DNA of 64,000 bases from Gymnodinialimonas sp. 202GB13-11 (GTDB lineage Bacteria; Pseudomonadota; Alphaproteobacteria; Rhodobacterales; Rhodobacteraceae), in assembly GCF_040932485.1 (NCBI RefSeq), contig NZ_JBFRBH010000001.1, forward strand, positions 3,026,212 through 3,090,211. The letters are read 5' to 3'. Every line of letters starts with the position of its first letter. The stretch's first letter is position 1. The notes beneath the pieces are model-generated. The model was given only the letters and a program-made list of their open reading frames with translations, was not told where the DNA came from and made no database searches. The position numbers and the translations under genes are program-made. This document shows, in pieces, positions 50,263 through 59,830 of this stretch.

Positions 50263-51381
50263 ATGCACATCGGCTGCCCAACAGAGATCAAGCCTCAGGA
50301 ATTCCGCGTGGGGCTGACCCCTGCCGCCGCGCGCGAAGCGATTTCGCATGGCCATACCGTCACGATGCAGGCTGGCGCTGGTGAGGGGGCGGGGTTTTCC
50401 GATGAGCATTACCGCACCGTGGGTGCTGCCATCGCAGACAGTGCTGAAGCCATCTTTGCCGACGCCGAGATGGTCGTGAAGGTGAAGGAGCCGCAGGCGG
50501 TTGAGCGCAAGCAATTGCGCGAGGGGCAGATCCTGTTCACCTACCTCCACCTTGCCCCGGACCCGGACCAAACGCGCGACCTGCTCGACAGCGGGGTGAC
50601 GGCAATAGCCTATGAAACCGTCACGGACGCGGCAGGCGGTTTGCCTTTGCTTGCCCCGATGTCGGAAGTGGCCGGTCGCCTTGCGCCTCAGGTCGGATCC
50701 TGGGCATTACAAAAGGCTAATGGCGGGCGCGGCGTGTTGATGGGCGGCGTGCCCGGAGTCGGCCCGGCAGAGGTCGTCGTGATCGGCGGCGGCGTCGTGG
50801 GCACTCAGGCCGCGCGGGTGGCGGCGGGTATGGGCGCGGATGTGACGATCCTTGATCGGTCCCTGCCCCGGCTACGTTACCTTGATGACACATATCGCGG
50901 CGCGTTCAAGACGCGCTATGCCAGCGCCGATGCAACGGCCACGCTGATCCAGACCGCCGATCTGGTCATTGGTGCGGTCCTCATCCCCGGGGCTGCCGCG
51001 CCGAAACTTGTGACCAAGGCGCAGCTTTCGACGATGAAGCCCGGTTCGGTGATCGTGGATGTCGCCATTGACCAAGGTGGCTGCTTTGAGACGTCGAAGG
51101 CCACCACGCATCAGGACCCGATCTACGAAGTCGACGGCGTCGTGCATTATTGCGTGGCGAACATGCCTGGGGCCGTGGCGCGCACCTCGACGCTGGCCCT
51201 TGGCAACGCAACCATGCCGTTCATGCTGGCCTTGGCGGATAAGGGCTGGCGGCAGGCCTGTGCTGACGATCCGCATTTGATGGAGGGGCTGAACACCCAT
51301 GCCGGCAAGCTGACGAATTATGCCGTGGGTAAGGCCCTTGGGATCGACGTGTTGTCGCCTTCACTGGCGATCAAAGGCTGA
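50263..51381 (+). CDS. ald: Alanine dehydrogenase
   Basis: NAD-dependent oxidative deamination of L-alanine to pyruvate and ammonia. The 372-residue protein has MHIGCPTEIKPQEFRVGLTP at the N-terminus, the central VVVIGGGVVGTQAARVAAGM Rossmann loop and the catalytic His region FTYLHLAPDP. Length is typical. AAAGGAGG precedes the ATG. The 137-bp gap to the divergent lrp-type gene is AT-rich (for example CGTTTTTTCAAAGTAATTCC), suited to Lrp binding. Confidence 0.95.
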   Translation: MHIGCPTEIKPQEFRVGLTPAAAREAISHGHTVTMQAGAGEGAGFSDEHYRTVGAAIADSAEAIFADAEMVVKVKEPQAVERKQLREGQILFTYLHLAPDPDQTRDLLDSGVTAIAYETVTDAAGGLPLLAPMSEVAGRLAPQVGSWALQKANGGRGVLMGGVPGVGPAEVVVIGGGVVGTQAARVAAGMGADVTILDRSLPRLRYLDDTYRGAFKTRYASADATATLIQTADLVIGAVLIPGAAAPKLVTKAQLSTMKPGSVIVDVAIDQGGCFETSKATTHQDPIYEVDGVVHYCVANMPGAVARTSTLALGNATMPFMLALADKGWRQACADDPHLMEGLNTHAGKLTNYAVGKALGIDVLSPSLAIKG

Positions 51382-51387
51382 AACGAA

Positions 51388-51415
51388 AAAGGGCCGGGAA
51401 ATGCCCCGGCCCTTT
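51388..51415. terminator. Intrinsic terminator between ald and mscL
   Basis: AAAGGGCCGGG and CCCGGCCCTTT pair over 11 bp around AAATGC, 6 bp after the ald stop. It lies between convergent genes and can serve both directions. Confidence 0.75.
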
Positions 51416-51432
51416 CCGTGTTTTGCGGAAAT

Positions 51433-51870
51433 TCAGCTTTGCGCCTTCAACGCATCGCGGATTTCGGCCAGCAGCTCTTCTGCGGTGGGGCCTGCGGGCT
51501 CTTCCGGGGCCGCCTCTTCTTCGGGGCCTTCCGCAGCCGCTTTGACCTTGTTGACGTAACGCACAAGCATGAACACCACGAAGGCAATGATCAGGAAGTT
51601 GATGATCGCCATGATGAACGAGCCATAGGCAAAGACACTGGCCCCGGCCTCGCGCGCCGCTTCAAGCGAGGCACCTTCCGGCACTTCGCCCGCCAGCACG
51701 GCATAGTTATTTGTGAAATCCAGCCCGCCGGTGAACAAGCCGATGATCGGGTTGATCAGGTCGCCCACCAGCGACGTGACGATGGCGGTAAAGGCCGCAC
51801 CGATAATGATACCGACGGCCATATCCATAACATTGCCCTTGGCAATGAAGTCCTTGAATTCTGAAAGCAT
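51433..51870 (-). CDS. mscL: Large-conductance mechanosensitive channel
   Basis: Inner-membrane emergency valve for osmotic downshock. The 145-residue protein has [20 protein letters not shown] and [20 protein letters not shown] (helix 1 and pore), a periplasmic loop, [19 protein letters not shown] (helix 2) and a C-terminal amphipathic bundle ([15 protein letters not shown]) after a Glu/Pro-rich linker. The start at MLSEF is the family norm. Confidence 0.95.
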   Translation of the reverse strand: MLSEFKDFIAKGNVMDMAVGIIIGAAFTAIVTSLVGDLINPIIGLFTGGLDFTNNYAVLAGEVPEGASLEAAREAGASVFAYGSFIMAIINFLIIAFVVFMLVRYVNKVKAAAEGPEEEAAPEEPAGPTAEELLAEIRDALKAQS

Positions 51871-52026
51871 GTGGTCGCTCCACCCAGTCCTGTTCCGTAA
51901 TATGGGCGGCATCCGTTGGTGCGCACGCGCACAGGCCCCCCTCTAGCGCGTGTAGAAAGACCGGTCTGGCGCAACGTTTCAAGGGGAACTATCTGCAATA
52001 GGTCACATTCCGCCATGAGGTAAACC

Positions 52027-52728
52027 ATGAGCACGCTTGAGAATTTCGAAATCAACAGCCGGTGGACGGCGCAGGACCCGTCGGTGATCCAGCTCTACTC
52101 CTTCCCCACGCCCAATGGTGTGAAGGCCTCTATCGCGCTGGAAGAGATGGGCCTGCCCTATGAGGCGCATCGCGTAACGCTGTCCGACAGCGACGTGAAA
52201 AGCGATGAGTTTCTGTCGTTGAACCCCAACAACAAGATCCCTGCGCTGATTGACCCCAACGGACCGGATGGGGAACCGATTGCGCTTTGGGAATCCGGTG
52301 CCATCCTGATCTATCTTGGCGAGAAAACGGGCAAGTTCATTGGCCGGACGGACGCTGAGAAGTATCAGATCATCAAGTGGGTCATGTTCCAGATGGGTGG
52401 CCTTGGCCCGATGTTCGGCCAGCTTGGCTTCTTCGTGAAGTTCGCAGGTTCTGAGATCGACGATCCGCGCCCACGTGAGCGCTATGTGGCCGAGGCCAAG
52501 CGCCTGTTGAACGTTTTGGAAGGCGAATTGGCGGATAAGGAGTGGATCGCAGGCGATTACTCGATTGCCGACATGGCGATTGGCCCATGGCTGGCGGCGC
52601 TCGATTTCTACGGCGCGAAGGAGCTTGTGGGTTGGGACGGCCTGAAAAACGTACCCGCCTATCTTGAGCGTTTCCTCGCCCGTCCGGCCGTTCAGAAAGG
52701 CCGCGTCACTCCGCCGCGCGAAGACTAA
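52027..52728 (+). CDS. Glutathione S-transferase (Nu-class/YghU-like)
   Basis: A 233-residue GST. The thioredoxin-like N-domain IQLYSFPTPNGVKASIALEE, the cis-Pro segment NNKIPALIDP and the ESGAILIYLGEKTGKF end are typical; the C-domain WIAGDYSIADMAIGPWLAAL is conserved. The opening extension of about 20 residues and the TPNG loop are as in YghU/YfcG, which act as disulfide-bond reductases or peroxidases. It converges with the GMC oxidoreductase gene, overlapping by 4 bp. Confidence 0.88.
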   Translation: MSTLENFEINSRWTAQDPSVIQLYSFPTPNGVKASIALEEMGLPYEAHRVTLSDSDVKSDEFLSLNPNNKIPALIDPNGPDGEPIALWESGAILIYLGEKTGKFIGRTDAEKYQIIKWVMFQMGGLGPMFGQLGFFVKFAGSEIDDPRPRERYVAEAKRLLNVLEGELADKEWIAGDYSIADMAIGPWLAALDFYGAKELVGWDGLKNVPAYLERFLARPAVQKGRVTPPRED

Positions 52729-54350
52729 GCGAGCCCTCGGATCAGATCAGCGGCCTTTTCGGCCATCGCAATGGTGGGGGCATTCGTGTTCCCACCGATC
52801 AGCTTCGGCATGATCGAGGCATCGACCACACGTAGCCCGTCGACGCCGCGCACCCTGCAGGCCGGGTCAACCACGGCCATATCATCCACGCCCATCTTAC
52901 AGGTGCCAACGGGGTGATAGATCGTGTCTGCACGGGCGCGAATATCAGCTTCCAACGCTGCATCGCTGCCGTCGTGGGAGTAGAAGCGCTCGCCCCGCCA
53001 AGGGGCAAGCGGCTCGCCCTCAAGCACCTGCTCCATCAGACGCGCGCCCTTCATCATGCTTTCAAGATCACGGCTGTCACTCAGATAAGCAGGGTCAATT
53101 CGGGGCGGCTTGCGGAAATCGCTGTTTTGTAGCCCGACATGACCAACGGAATGGGGCCTGAGCACACAGAGATGGCAGGAATAGCCATCCACGAAATGCA
53201 GCTTGCGCATGTGCTGATCGACGATGCCGACGACAAAATGCATCTGAAGGTCGGGCCGGTCGAGGCTCGAATCACTTTTCACAAACGCGCCCGCTTCGGC
53301 CATGGGGGAGGCGAACAGGCCCGCCCCCGTCTTGCGCCATGCCAGACCCGCCTTCGCCAGACGCATCAGGCCAGCCGGCCCCAGCCCCACGACATCTTTC
53401 CGTTTGGACCTGTAGGAGATGACGTAATCGAGGTGGTCTTGCAGGTTCTGACCCACACCGGGCAGGACATGGACGGGGGCGATGCCATGGCGTTGCAATT
53501 CATCCTCGGGTCCGATACCCGACAGCATCAGAAGCTGTGGCGACCCGAAAGCACCCGCGCTCAGGATCACCTCCCGCCGTGCCTTGAGAGTCGTCGGAAT
53601 GCGCCGCTCCCACACCCGCACGCCGGTTGCGCGCCCGTCTTCAACGAGGATCCGTTCGACGGTGCTGCGCGTCAGGACTCGCAGGTTCGGGCGATCCATC
53701 ACTGGATGCACATAGGCCGCCGCTGCTGAGCATCTCTCCCCTTTGCGCGGGCCATCATGGAACTGGGTGACGTGGTAGTATCCCGCCCCGTCCTGTCGCG
53801 CGCCGTTGAAATCGTCCGTGCGCGGGATCTGCGCCGCTTCGCTAGCGTCAAGGAAGGCTTCACTAATGGGAAGCGGCGCAGATTGGCTTCGCACCTGTAG
53901 AGGGCCATTATCGGCGTGATAATCGGTGTGACCGCCCTCAAACCCCTCAGCCCGCAGGAAATAGGGTCGCAGGCTCTTCCAATCCCAGCTCTCGCAACCG
54001 CGATTGGCCCAGTCATCATAATCGCCCGGATGCCCCCGCACGTAGAGCATGGCATTGATCGCCGAGGACCCACCCAACGCCTTGCCGCGTGGCTGAAATC
54101 CGCGCCGGTTGTTCAGACCCGGCTGCGGCTCGGTATGGAACGCCCAGTTGTTGATCTTTGGGCGGCCCGACACCATCGCGGCCACCAAGGCCGGCGCCCT
54201 GATAAAGATGTCGCGGCCCTGCCCCCCCGCTTCGACCAAGCAAACAGAGACGCTCGGGTCTTCCGACAGGCGCGCAGCCAACACAGACCCGGCCGAGCCG
54301 CCACCGACGATGATGTAGTCAAATTCCATGTGCCGCAGACTACGCGCCAT
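52725..54350 (-). CDS. GMC family oxidoreductase (choline dehydrogenase-like)
   Basis: A 541-residue FAD alcohol dehydrogenase. The FAD loop is YIIVGGGSAGSVLAARLSED, the GMC signature appears as RGKALGGSSAINAMLYVRGH, and the C-terminal active-site histidines are in IYHPVGTCKMG and IGGNTNAPTIAMAEKAAD. It oxidises a primary alcohol of unknown identity; no betaine genes adjoin it. ATG ending at 54350 is preceded by GTGGAGCGG; a start 7 codons later lacks a ribosome site. Confidence 0.88.
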   Translation of the reverse strand: MARSLRHMEFDYIIVGGGSAGSVLAARLSEDPSVSVCLVEAGGQGRDIFIRAPALVAAMVSGRPKINNWAFHTEPQPGLNNRRGFQPRGKALGGSSAINAMLYVRGHPGDYDDWANRGCESWDWKSLRPYFLRAEGFEGGHTDYHADNGPLQVRSQSAPLPISEAFLDASEAAQIPRTDDFNGARQDGAGYYHVTQFHDGPRKGERCSAAAAYVHPVMDRPNLRVLTRSTVERILVEDGRATGVRVWERRIPTTLKARREVILSAGAFGSPQLLMLSGIGPEDELQRHGIAPVHVLPGVGQNLQDHLDYVISYRSKRKDVVGLGPAGLMRLAKAGLAWRKTGAGLFASPMAEAGAFVKSDSSLDRPDLQMHFVVGIVDQHMRKLHFVDGYSCHLCVLRPHSVGHVGLQNSDFRKPPRIDPAYLSDSRDLESMMKGARLMEQVLEGEPLAPWRGERFYSHDGSDAALEADIRARADTIYHPVGTCKMGVDDMAVVDPACRVRGVDGLRVVDASIMPKLIGGNTNAPTIAMAEKAADLIRGLA

Positions 54351-54377
54351 GCCGCTCCACGGAAACAGAACGTGGCG

Positions 54378-54827
54378 TCAGCCCGGCAACGAACCGCTCA
54401 GGACATAACGCAGGATCTGCACCACCTGCTCGGGCTCTTCCGCCACGGCCAGTGCTGCCGCGTGCACCTCTTTCAAGGGATGCTGATGCTCCGGCATCGA
54501 CAGCACGATGATCGGCTTGCCCAATGCGCTGGCATAACCTGCGTCAAACGCCGCGTTCCACTGTTTGTATTTTTCGCCAAACCGTACGACGACCACATCG
54601 GCATTCTCGATCCCGTGGCGGGTGCGGATCGCGTTAACCATGGCGCCCTTATGGTCGTGCCAATACTTGTTCGGCTCTTCCCCGAGGATCGCCACGCCGC
54701 AATCATCGCTGGCCGCATGGTCGGTGACAGGGCCCGAGAACGACAAGTCCAAATCGGCAGAGCCGTCCACAATACGCTCCCGCCAATCGGTGTGAATCTC
54801 TCCCGACAGATAGACATTCAGCGTCAT
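54378..54827 (-). CDS. YtoQ family protein
   Basis: A 149-residue protein of the YtoQ family, related to nucleoside 2-deoxyribosyltransferase-like folds. Features are NVYLSGEIHTDWRERIV at the N-terminus, GEEPNKYWHDHKGAMVNAIR, ADVVVVRFGEKYKQWNAAFD and YASALGKPIIVLSMPEHQHP. The function is uncharacterised. GGAAGGAGAG lies before the ATG. The preceding gap contains a 10-bp perfect hairpin. Confidence 0.85.
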   Translation of the reverse strand: MTLNVYLSGEIHTDWRERIVDGSADLDLSFSGPVTDHAASDDCGVAILGEEPNKYWHDHKGAMVNAIRTRHGIENADVVVVRFGEKYKQWNAAFDAGYASALGKPIIVLSMPEHQHPLKEVHAAALAVAEEPEQVVQILRYVLSGSLPG

Positions 54828-54923
54828 CGCGCTCTCCTTCCACTGGTTTCAAATACTCAAAAAGGCGCACCGGCCAATCGAGCAGAGCTAGCCCGCCTTC
54901 GAAAAACGCCCACCACATGCGCT

Positions 54924-54946
54924 GCAATTTTCCTTTGGAAAATTGC
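54924..54946. repeat. Perfect 10-bp hairpin between pheT and ytoQ-family gene
   Basis: GCAATTTTCC and GGAAAATTGC surround TTT. It lies 30 bp after the pheT stop (minus strand) and 97 bp before the ytoQ-type start. No T-tract follows in either direction, so it may be an RNA-processing site, an attenuator or an intergenic palindromic unit rather than a terminator. Confidence 0.6.
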
Positions 54947-54975
54947 CTCCGGCGACCGCGAAGCGGGCGCAATCC

Positions 54976-57381
54976 CTAGCCGCGCAACGTGCCGCCGGTG
55001 GCCTTGCTGACCTTCTCGACGATCTTCACACCGACTGCTTCAATCTCTTCCTCGGTCAGCGTCTTGTCCGTTGGCTGCATCCGCACCGTGATTGCCAAAG
55101 ACTTCTGGCCTTCGCCAAGCGAGCCGCCGATGAATTCATCGAACACGCGCACCTCTTCGATCAGGGCCTTGTCGGCACCCGCCGCAGCGTTGACCAGATC
55201 GAGCGCGGCCACATCTGCCGCCACGACGAATGCGAAATCCCGTTCCACGGCTTGCAGATCAGCCATCGTCACCGCCCCACGGCTGGCGCTTGCCTTGCGC
55301 GGCATCGGCACCTCTTCAGGGAAGATCGTGAAGGCCATGGCAGGGCCTTTGACATCCATCGCGTCCAGCACTTTCGGATGTAATTCGCCGAAGATGCCAA
55401 GCACCTTCTTCGGCCCAAGGCAGATCATCCCATGCCGGCCAGGATGCCACCATTCGCGAGCACCGCGCAGGATTTGCGCCTTGGCAGGTGCACCGATTGC
55501 CGCCAGCACAGCCTCCGCATCCGCCTTCACGTCGAACACATCGACGCTGCGCCGTGCGCCGTGGGGGTCGCGTGGGCCTGTTTGGCCGATCAACAGGCCG
55601 CTCACCATCAGATGCTGCTCACCGGGCTCACCGCCATGGAACGCCGCGCCGACTTCAAACAGGGCCATATCCATCATGCCGCGTGCCTGATTGCGCGCCG
55701 CCGCCTGCAACAGGCCCGACAAAAGCGCAGGCCGCATGTGCGACATCTCGGACGAGATCGGGTTCTCCAGCATCACGTCATCGGTGCCGCCACCGAACAA
55801 CTCAGCCGAGGCCTTGTCGATGAAACTGTAGGTCACGCATTCGTTGTACCCGAGCGCCGCCGCCGTCCGCCGCGCGCTGCGTTCGCGCAGCTGCATCGGC
55901 GTCAGAACAGGCGCGGGCACGCCGGGCTCGCGCGGCAAGGGCTGCGGCTTGAGACCGGTTAGAGAGGTCACACGCGCGACTTCTTCTACAAGGTCAGCCT
56001 CTCCATGCACGTCACGCCGCCAAGATGGCACCCAAACCTCCAACGTGTCGCCAGATCCAGACGCGCTGAATCCAAGGGCGGTCAGGATGCGGACCTGTTC
56101 GTCTCGGGCAATCTCCATGCCGACAAGGCTTTCGACGCGTTTGGGGTCGAGCGTGTAGCTGCGCGCGGTTTGCGGCGCGGCACCAGCCTCCACAACCTCG
56201 GACGCCTCGCCTCCACAGAGATCGAGCACCATCTGCGTCGCGGCCTCAAGGCCGGGGCGGGTATATTCAGGGTCCACGCCCCGCTCAAACCGGTAACGGG
56301 CGTCGGAATTAATCTTCAATTCACGGCCAGTATAGGCAATGCGCACAGGTTCCCACCACGCGGATTCGAGGAAGACGTTGACGGTCTCCTCGGTGCAGCC
56401 CGTCTCGGCCCCGCCCATCACACCGGCGATGCTTTCGGGGCCATTATCATCGGAAATCACGACCTGTCCGGCGACGAAGGTGTAGTCTTTGTCGTCCAAT
56501 GCGGTGATCGTCTCACCACCCGCCGCGCGATGGACACGCAGGTTCCCCGCGACCTTGTCAGCGTCGAAGACGTGCAGAGGGCGGTTCTGGTCGAAGGTGA
56601 AGAAGTTGGTGATGTCGACAAGCGCGGAAATCGGGCGCAGGCCAATCGCGCGCAAGCGATCCTGCAGCCACTCCGGGCTGGGGCCGTTCTTCACGCCACG
56701 GATCAACCGCCCGGTGAAATGCGGGGCGTCGTCCAGCGTATCGGCGTCAATCGTCACGTTGATCGGGCACGGGAAGGTGCCGGGCACCTCTGTCGGGTTG
56801 TGCGCCTTGAGCGTCCCAAGCCCCCGCGCTGCAAGATCGCGCGCGATGCCGTGGACGCCAAGCGCGTCCTGCCGGTTTGGCGTGATGGCGATTTCGATCA
56901 CGGGATCGACCTTGGCGGGGTCGTTCTCGGCCAGCCAATCGACAAAACGGTCACCCACCTCACCGCTCGGTAGCTCGATGATGCCGTCATGCTCGTCTGA
57001 CAGCTCAAGCTCGCGCTCAGACGCCATCATGCCAAAGCTCTCGATGCCCCGGATCTTGCCCACACCAATCGTCGTATCGATGCCGGGCACGTACATGCCG
57101 GGCTTGGCGAGGACCACGGTGATCCCCTCGCGCGCATTGGGCGCGCCGCAGATGATCTGCTGCATGCCTTCGTCGGTCTCGACCTGGCACACCCGCAGGC
57201 GATCTGCGTCGGGGTGCTTCTCGGCCGACTTCACCTTGGCGATGGTAAAATCCTTGAGCCGCGCGGCGCGGTCCTCCACCTCTTCCACCTCAAGCCCGAG
57301 GTCGGTGAGGGCTTCCAGGATATCATCAAGGCTCGCCTCGGTTTCGAGGTGATCTTTCAGCCAGGAGAGAGTGAACTTCAT
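54976..57381 (-). CDS. pheT: Phenylalanine--tRNA ligase subunit beta
   Basis: Beta subunit of the heterotetrameric PheRS. The 801-residue protein has the N-terminal MKFTLSWLKDHLETEASLDD, the OB-fold tRNA-binding module (about 40-150), the B3/B4 editing domain and the C-terminal ferredoxin-like anticodon-binding domain ending QPTDKTLTEEEIEAVGVKIV. Length is standard. Unusually it is separated from pheS by two genes (57448-58760). Confidence 0.96.
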   Translation of the reverse strand: MKFTLSWLKDHLETEASLDDILEALTDLGLEVEEVEDRAARLKDFTIAKVKSAEKHPDADRLRVCQVETDEGMQQIICGAPNAREGITVVLAKPGMYVPGIDTTIGVGKIRGIESFGMMASERELELSDEHDGIIELPSGEVGDRFVDWLAENDPAKVDPVIEIAITPNRQDALGVHGIARDLAARGLGTLKAHNPTEVPGTFPCPINVTIDADTLDDAPHFTGRLIRGVKNGPSPEWLQDRLRAIGLRPISALVDITNFFTFDQNRPLHVFDADKVAGNLRVHRAAGGETITALDDKDYTFVAGQVVISDDNGPESIAGVMGGAETGCTEETVNVFLESAWWEPVRIAYTGRELKINSDARYRFERGVDPEYTRPGLEAATQMVLDLCGGEASEVVEAGAAPQTARSYTLDPKRVESLVGMEIARDEQVRILTALGFSASGSGDTLEVWVPSWRRDVHGEADLVEEVARVTSLTGLKPQPLPREPGVPAPVLTPMQLRERSARRTAAALGYNECVTYSFIDKASAELFGGGTDDVMLENPISSEMSHMRPALLSGLLQAAARNQARGMMDMALFEVGAAFHGGEPGEQHLMVSGLLIGQTGPRDPHGARRSVDVFDVKADAEAVLAAIGAPAKAQILRGAREWWHPGRHGMICLGPKKVLGIFGELHPKVLDAMDVKGPAMAFTIFPEEVPMPRKASASRGAVTMADLQAVERDFAFVVAADVAALDLVNAAAGADKALIEEVRVFDEFIGGSLGEGQKSLAITVRMQPTDKTLTEEEIEAVGVKIVEKVSKATGGTLRG

Positions 57382-57447
57382 AATGGGCCCCAGGGGTCGA
57401 ATTCATCGGCCCCGGACATGGCAAAGAATGCCTTCAGACACAAGCCA

Positions 57448-58236
57448 TCAGGGGTAGCTGTTGGGCAATCCCAGCAGTTCGTCGAGCTGCCGTGCGATCC
57501 AGCCGTGGGGGATGAAATGCCCGCCGGGATGGGTGTCGAGCGCAACCCGGCCCGTGTCGCACACCCATTCAGTGCGGGTGAGCGTGAGGAACGAACGCTG
57601 CTGCCACTCGCCGATGACCTCGCCCTCACTGCAGCCCATCGCCTCACGCCAGAGGGCGACGGGGTGATCGGTTTCGCCGTTTGGTCCGAACGGGAAGCGC
57701 AGGACGGTGTCGTCAAACCCATAGACCTGCCGCGCGTTTTGGGGATGGGTTTGGCAATCGGTGGATTGTGGCAGGGCGCCGGAGATCGCCAGAAGCGCTG
57801 CGATGTCAGCCCCGTCTTCACAGACAAACCGCCATGCCATCCGGGCGCCGTAGCTGTAGCCGGACACGAATATCTGCTCGGGATCGATGGGGTAGCTACT
57901 GGCAACATCGTCCAGCACCGCGCGGGCGAACGGCACGTCCGGCGAATTGGCGGTGCGGAACGTCCATGTCCCGTTATTGCCGTTGGGGGCGACCAACAGC
58001 ACACCGCGCCGTTCCGTCGCCCCGGCGATCCGGGCATGCTGAACGATCAGCGTGCCTTGCCGTTGCCAACCATGGAAATGCAGCAGGACGGGGAGTGGGG
58101 TTTCGCCATCCCATCCCTCAGGTTCAAGGACGTGGTAAGACCGATCCCCGAGTTCGCACGGGGTTTGCCCAGTGCACGCATTGGCTTGGCTGACAAAGGC
58201 AATAAGCAGGAAGGCGACAGAGAAAAGCGTTTTCAT
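57448..58236 (-). CDS. Exported PHB depolymerase-like/feruloyl esterase-like hydrolase
   Basis: A 262-residue secreted alpha/beta hydrolase of the LpqC/PHB-depolymerase family. The signal peptide is MKTLFSVAFLLIAFVSQANA. The nucleophile elbow is VSGYSYGARMA (G-Y-S-Y-G), the oxyanion region is LLHFHGWQRQG, and the late Asp/His are visible around YGFDDTVLRF and DTHPGGHFIPHGW. Six cysteines suggest disulfides. Substrates could be polyesters or plant esters. It lies between pheS and pheT; 66 bp separate it from pheT. Confidence 0.8.
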   Translation of the reverse strand: MKTLFSVAFLLIAFVSQANACTGQTPCELGDRSYHVLEPEGWDGETPLPVLLHFHGWQRQGTLIVQHARIAGATERRGVLLVAPNGNNGTWTFRTANSPDVPFARAVLDDVASSYPIDPEQIFVSGYSYGARMAWRFVCEDGADIAALLAISGALPQSTDCQTHPQNARQVYGFDDTVLRFPFGPNGETDHPVALWREAMGCSEGEVIGEWQQRSFLTLTRTEWVCDTGRVALDTHPGGHFIPHGWIARQLDELLGLPNSYP

Positions 58237-58328
58237 GGGCTTGAAGTTGCCCGGTGCGCTGGCAGTGTCAATTCACGGATCGGTCAGTTGTAGGAAGTCG
58301 GGCTGGAAGTAACCTGCACCCGTGGTCG

Positions 58329-58760
58329 TTAGCGCCCTTCAAAGCCGAGCCAATACATCAATTCAACCGTTACTATGATCATGATGAAGGGAAATATGTA
58401 TATAATGAACACAGGCACAATGACCGTTCGAAACTTGATCTTGAACCAGTTCCAGTTGCGCAGCGTAACCCGCCTGATCGGCGTATTGTTACGATGCCAC
58501 TTTATCCTGTCGCGCCCGGCCCGAAGGAGCCGGACGGTCAAGCCAGCGTCAGTTCTCCAAATCCTGACAAACCCACGCTCCGCCATCTGATCCAAGTGGA
58601 ATAGAGTATCGTTTTCGCGTTTCGCGACATCGTCGTAGAGCGGAATAGGCGTGTCGTCTGCGCCAGCATTCGTCTTGAGGCTTTCATGTGTCCAGCGTTG
58701 TGTGCCTGCCTCCTGAATCAACAGAAGCAGCTGCCGCTCAACCTCCAGATCGTACCTCAC
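58329..58760 (-). CDS. Hypothetical protein with winged-helix-like N-terminus and C-terminal helix, coupled to pheS
   Basis: A 143-residue protein. The N-terminus [19 protein letters not shown] followed by THESLKTN and [20 protein letters not shown] then [20 protein letters not shown] looks like a small winged-helix unit reminiscent of DUF2513. The C-terminal 40 residues form a basic stretch then a transmembrane helix ([20 protein letters not shown]). The GTG start overlaps the pheS stop (GTGA), so it is translated with pheS. No close family is recognised. Confidence 0.6.
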   Translation of the reverse strand: MRYDLEVERQLLLLIQEAGTQRWTHESLKTNAGADDTPIPLYDDVAKRENDTLFHLDQMAERGFVRIWRTDAGLTVRLLRAGRDRIKWHRNNTPIRRVTLRNWNWFKIKFRTVIVPVFIIYIFPFIMIIVTVELMYWLGFEGR

Positions 58761-59830
58761 ACCCCTGCGTGCACCGTCGGGACCTCAAGCGCTGCAAATC
58801 CATAGTGGCGCAGCCACCGCAAGTCGCTTGCGAAGAAGTCGCGCAGGTCGGGGATGCCGTATTTCAGCATCGCAATCCGGTCGATGCCCATGCCAAACGC
58901 GAAGCCCTGGTACTTGGACGGGTCGATCTTGCCGGCCTCAAGCACCTTGGGGTGGACCATACCGGAGCCCAGGATTTCCAACCAATCGTCACCCTCACCA
59001 ACCTTCACTGTGCCGCCTTCGAAGCTGCATTGAATGTCGACTTCGGCCCCCGGTTCCACAAACGGGAAGTGCGAGGCGCGGAAGCGGGTTTTGACGGCGA
59101 CACCGAAGAAGGCGGAGTAAAACTCTTCCAGCACCCACTTGAGGTTCGCCATGGAGATGTCTTCACCCAGAACCAACCCCTCGACCTGATGGAACATCGG
59201 TGTGTGGGTCTGGTCGTAATCGGCGCGATAAACACGGCCCGGCGCAATGATGCGGCAGGGCGCGCCGTGCTGTTCCATATGGCGGATCTGCACGGGGCTG
59301 GTATGGGTGCGCAACACATGCGGCGGGCGATTATCGCCCTCCTTCCGGTGCGTATAAAACGTGTCCATCTCGGCCCGCGCGGGGTGGTGGCCGGGGATAT
59401 TGAGCGCGTCGAAATTGTAGAAATCCGTCTCGATCTGCGGACCTTCCGCGACAGAGAAACCCATATCGGCGAAGATTGCCGTGACCTCTTCCATGACTTG
59501 TGACACCGGATGAATGGTGCCTTGACGGCGCGGACGCGACGGCAAGGTCACATCCAGCCATTCCGCCTTCAGTCGCTCATCAAGCGCCGCATCGGCCAGA
59601 CCGGCCTTCTTCGCAACGATCGCCGCGTTGACCTCATCCTTCAGCGCGTTCAGCGCGGGGCCGGCAACCTGACGCTCTTCCGGGGTCATCTTGCCCAACT
59701 CGCGCATTTTCAGGCTGATCTCGCCCTTTTTGCCCAGGGCCGCTACACGAAACTCTTCCAAAGCGCCTTCATCTGTGGCCCCGCCGATGCGGTCCAGCCA
59801 GCTTTTGCGAAGATCGTCCAAGCCGTCCAT
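58757..59830 (-). CDS. pheS: Phenylalanine--tRNA ligase subunit alpha
   Basis: Catalytic subunit of PheRS. The 357-residue class II synthetase has an N-terminal coiled-coil ([20 protein letters not shown]), motif 1 ([19 protein letters not shown]), motif 2 ([20 protein letters not shown]) and motif 3 ([20 protein letters not shown]). The start at MDGLDD is supported by a GGAG about 9 bases upstream. Downstream genes are a coupled unknown gene, a hydrolase gene and then pheT. Confidence 0.96.
   Translation of the reverse strand: MDGLDDLRKSWLDRIGGATDEGALEEFRVAALGKKGEISLKMRELGKMTPEERQVAGPALNALKDEVNAAIVAKKAGLADAALDERLKAEWLDVTLPSRPRRQGTIHPVSQVMEEVTAIFADMGFSVAEGPQIETDFYNFDALNIPGHHPARAEMDTFYTHRKEGDNRPPHVLRTHTSPVQIRHMEQHGAPCRIIAPGRVYRADYDQTHTPMFHQVEGLVLGEDISMANLKWVLEEFYSAFFGVAVKTRFRASHFPFVEPGAEVDIQCSFEGGTVKVGEGDDWLEILGSGMVHPKVLEAGKIDPSKYQGFAFGMGIDRIAMLKYGIPDLRDFFASDLRWLRHYGFAALEVPTVHAGV

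Noticed and set aside
51926-51939. GTGCGCACGCGCAC near mscL as an operator
   Set aside because: Low-complexity alternation of GC that forms such dyads by chance in this base composition.
54703-54972. Minus-strand open stretch containing a Trp/Phe-rich segment in the gap between pheT and the ytoQ-type gene
   Set aside because: It starts with TTG, has no ribosome site, and its second half runs antisense-frame through the ytoQ-type gene; the hairpin at 54924 explains the base composition.
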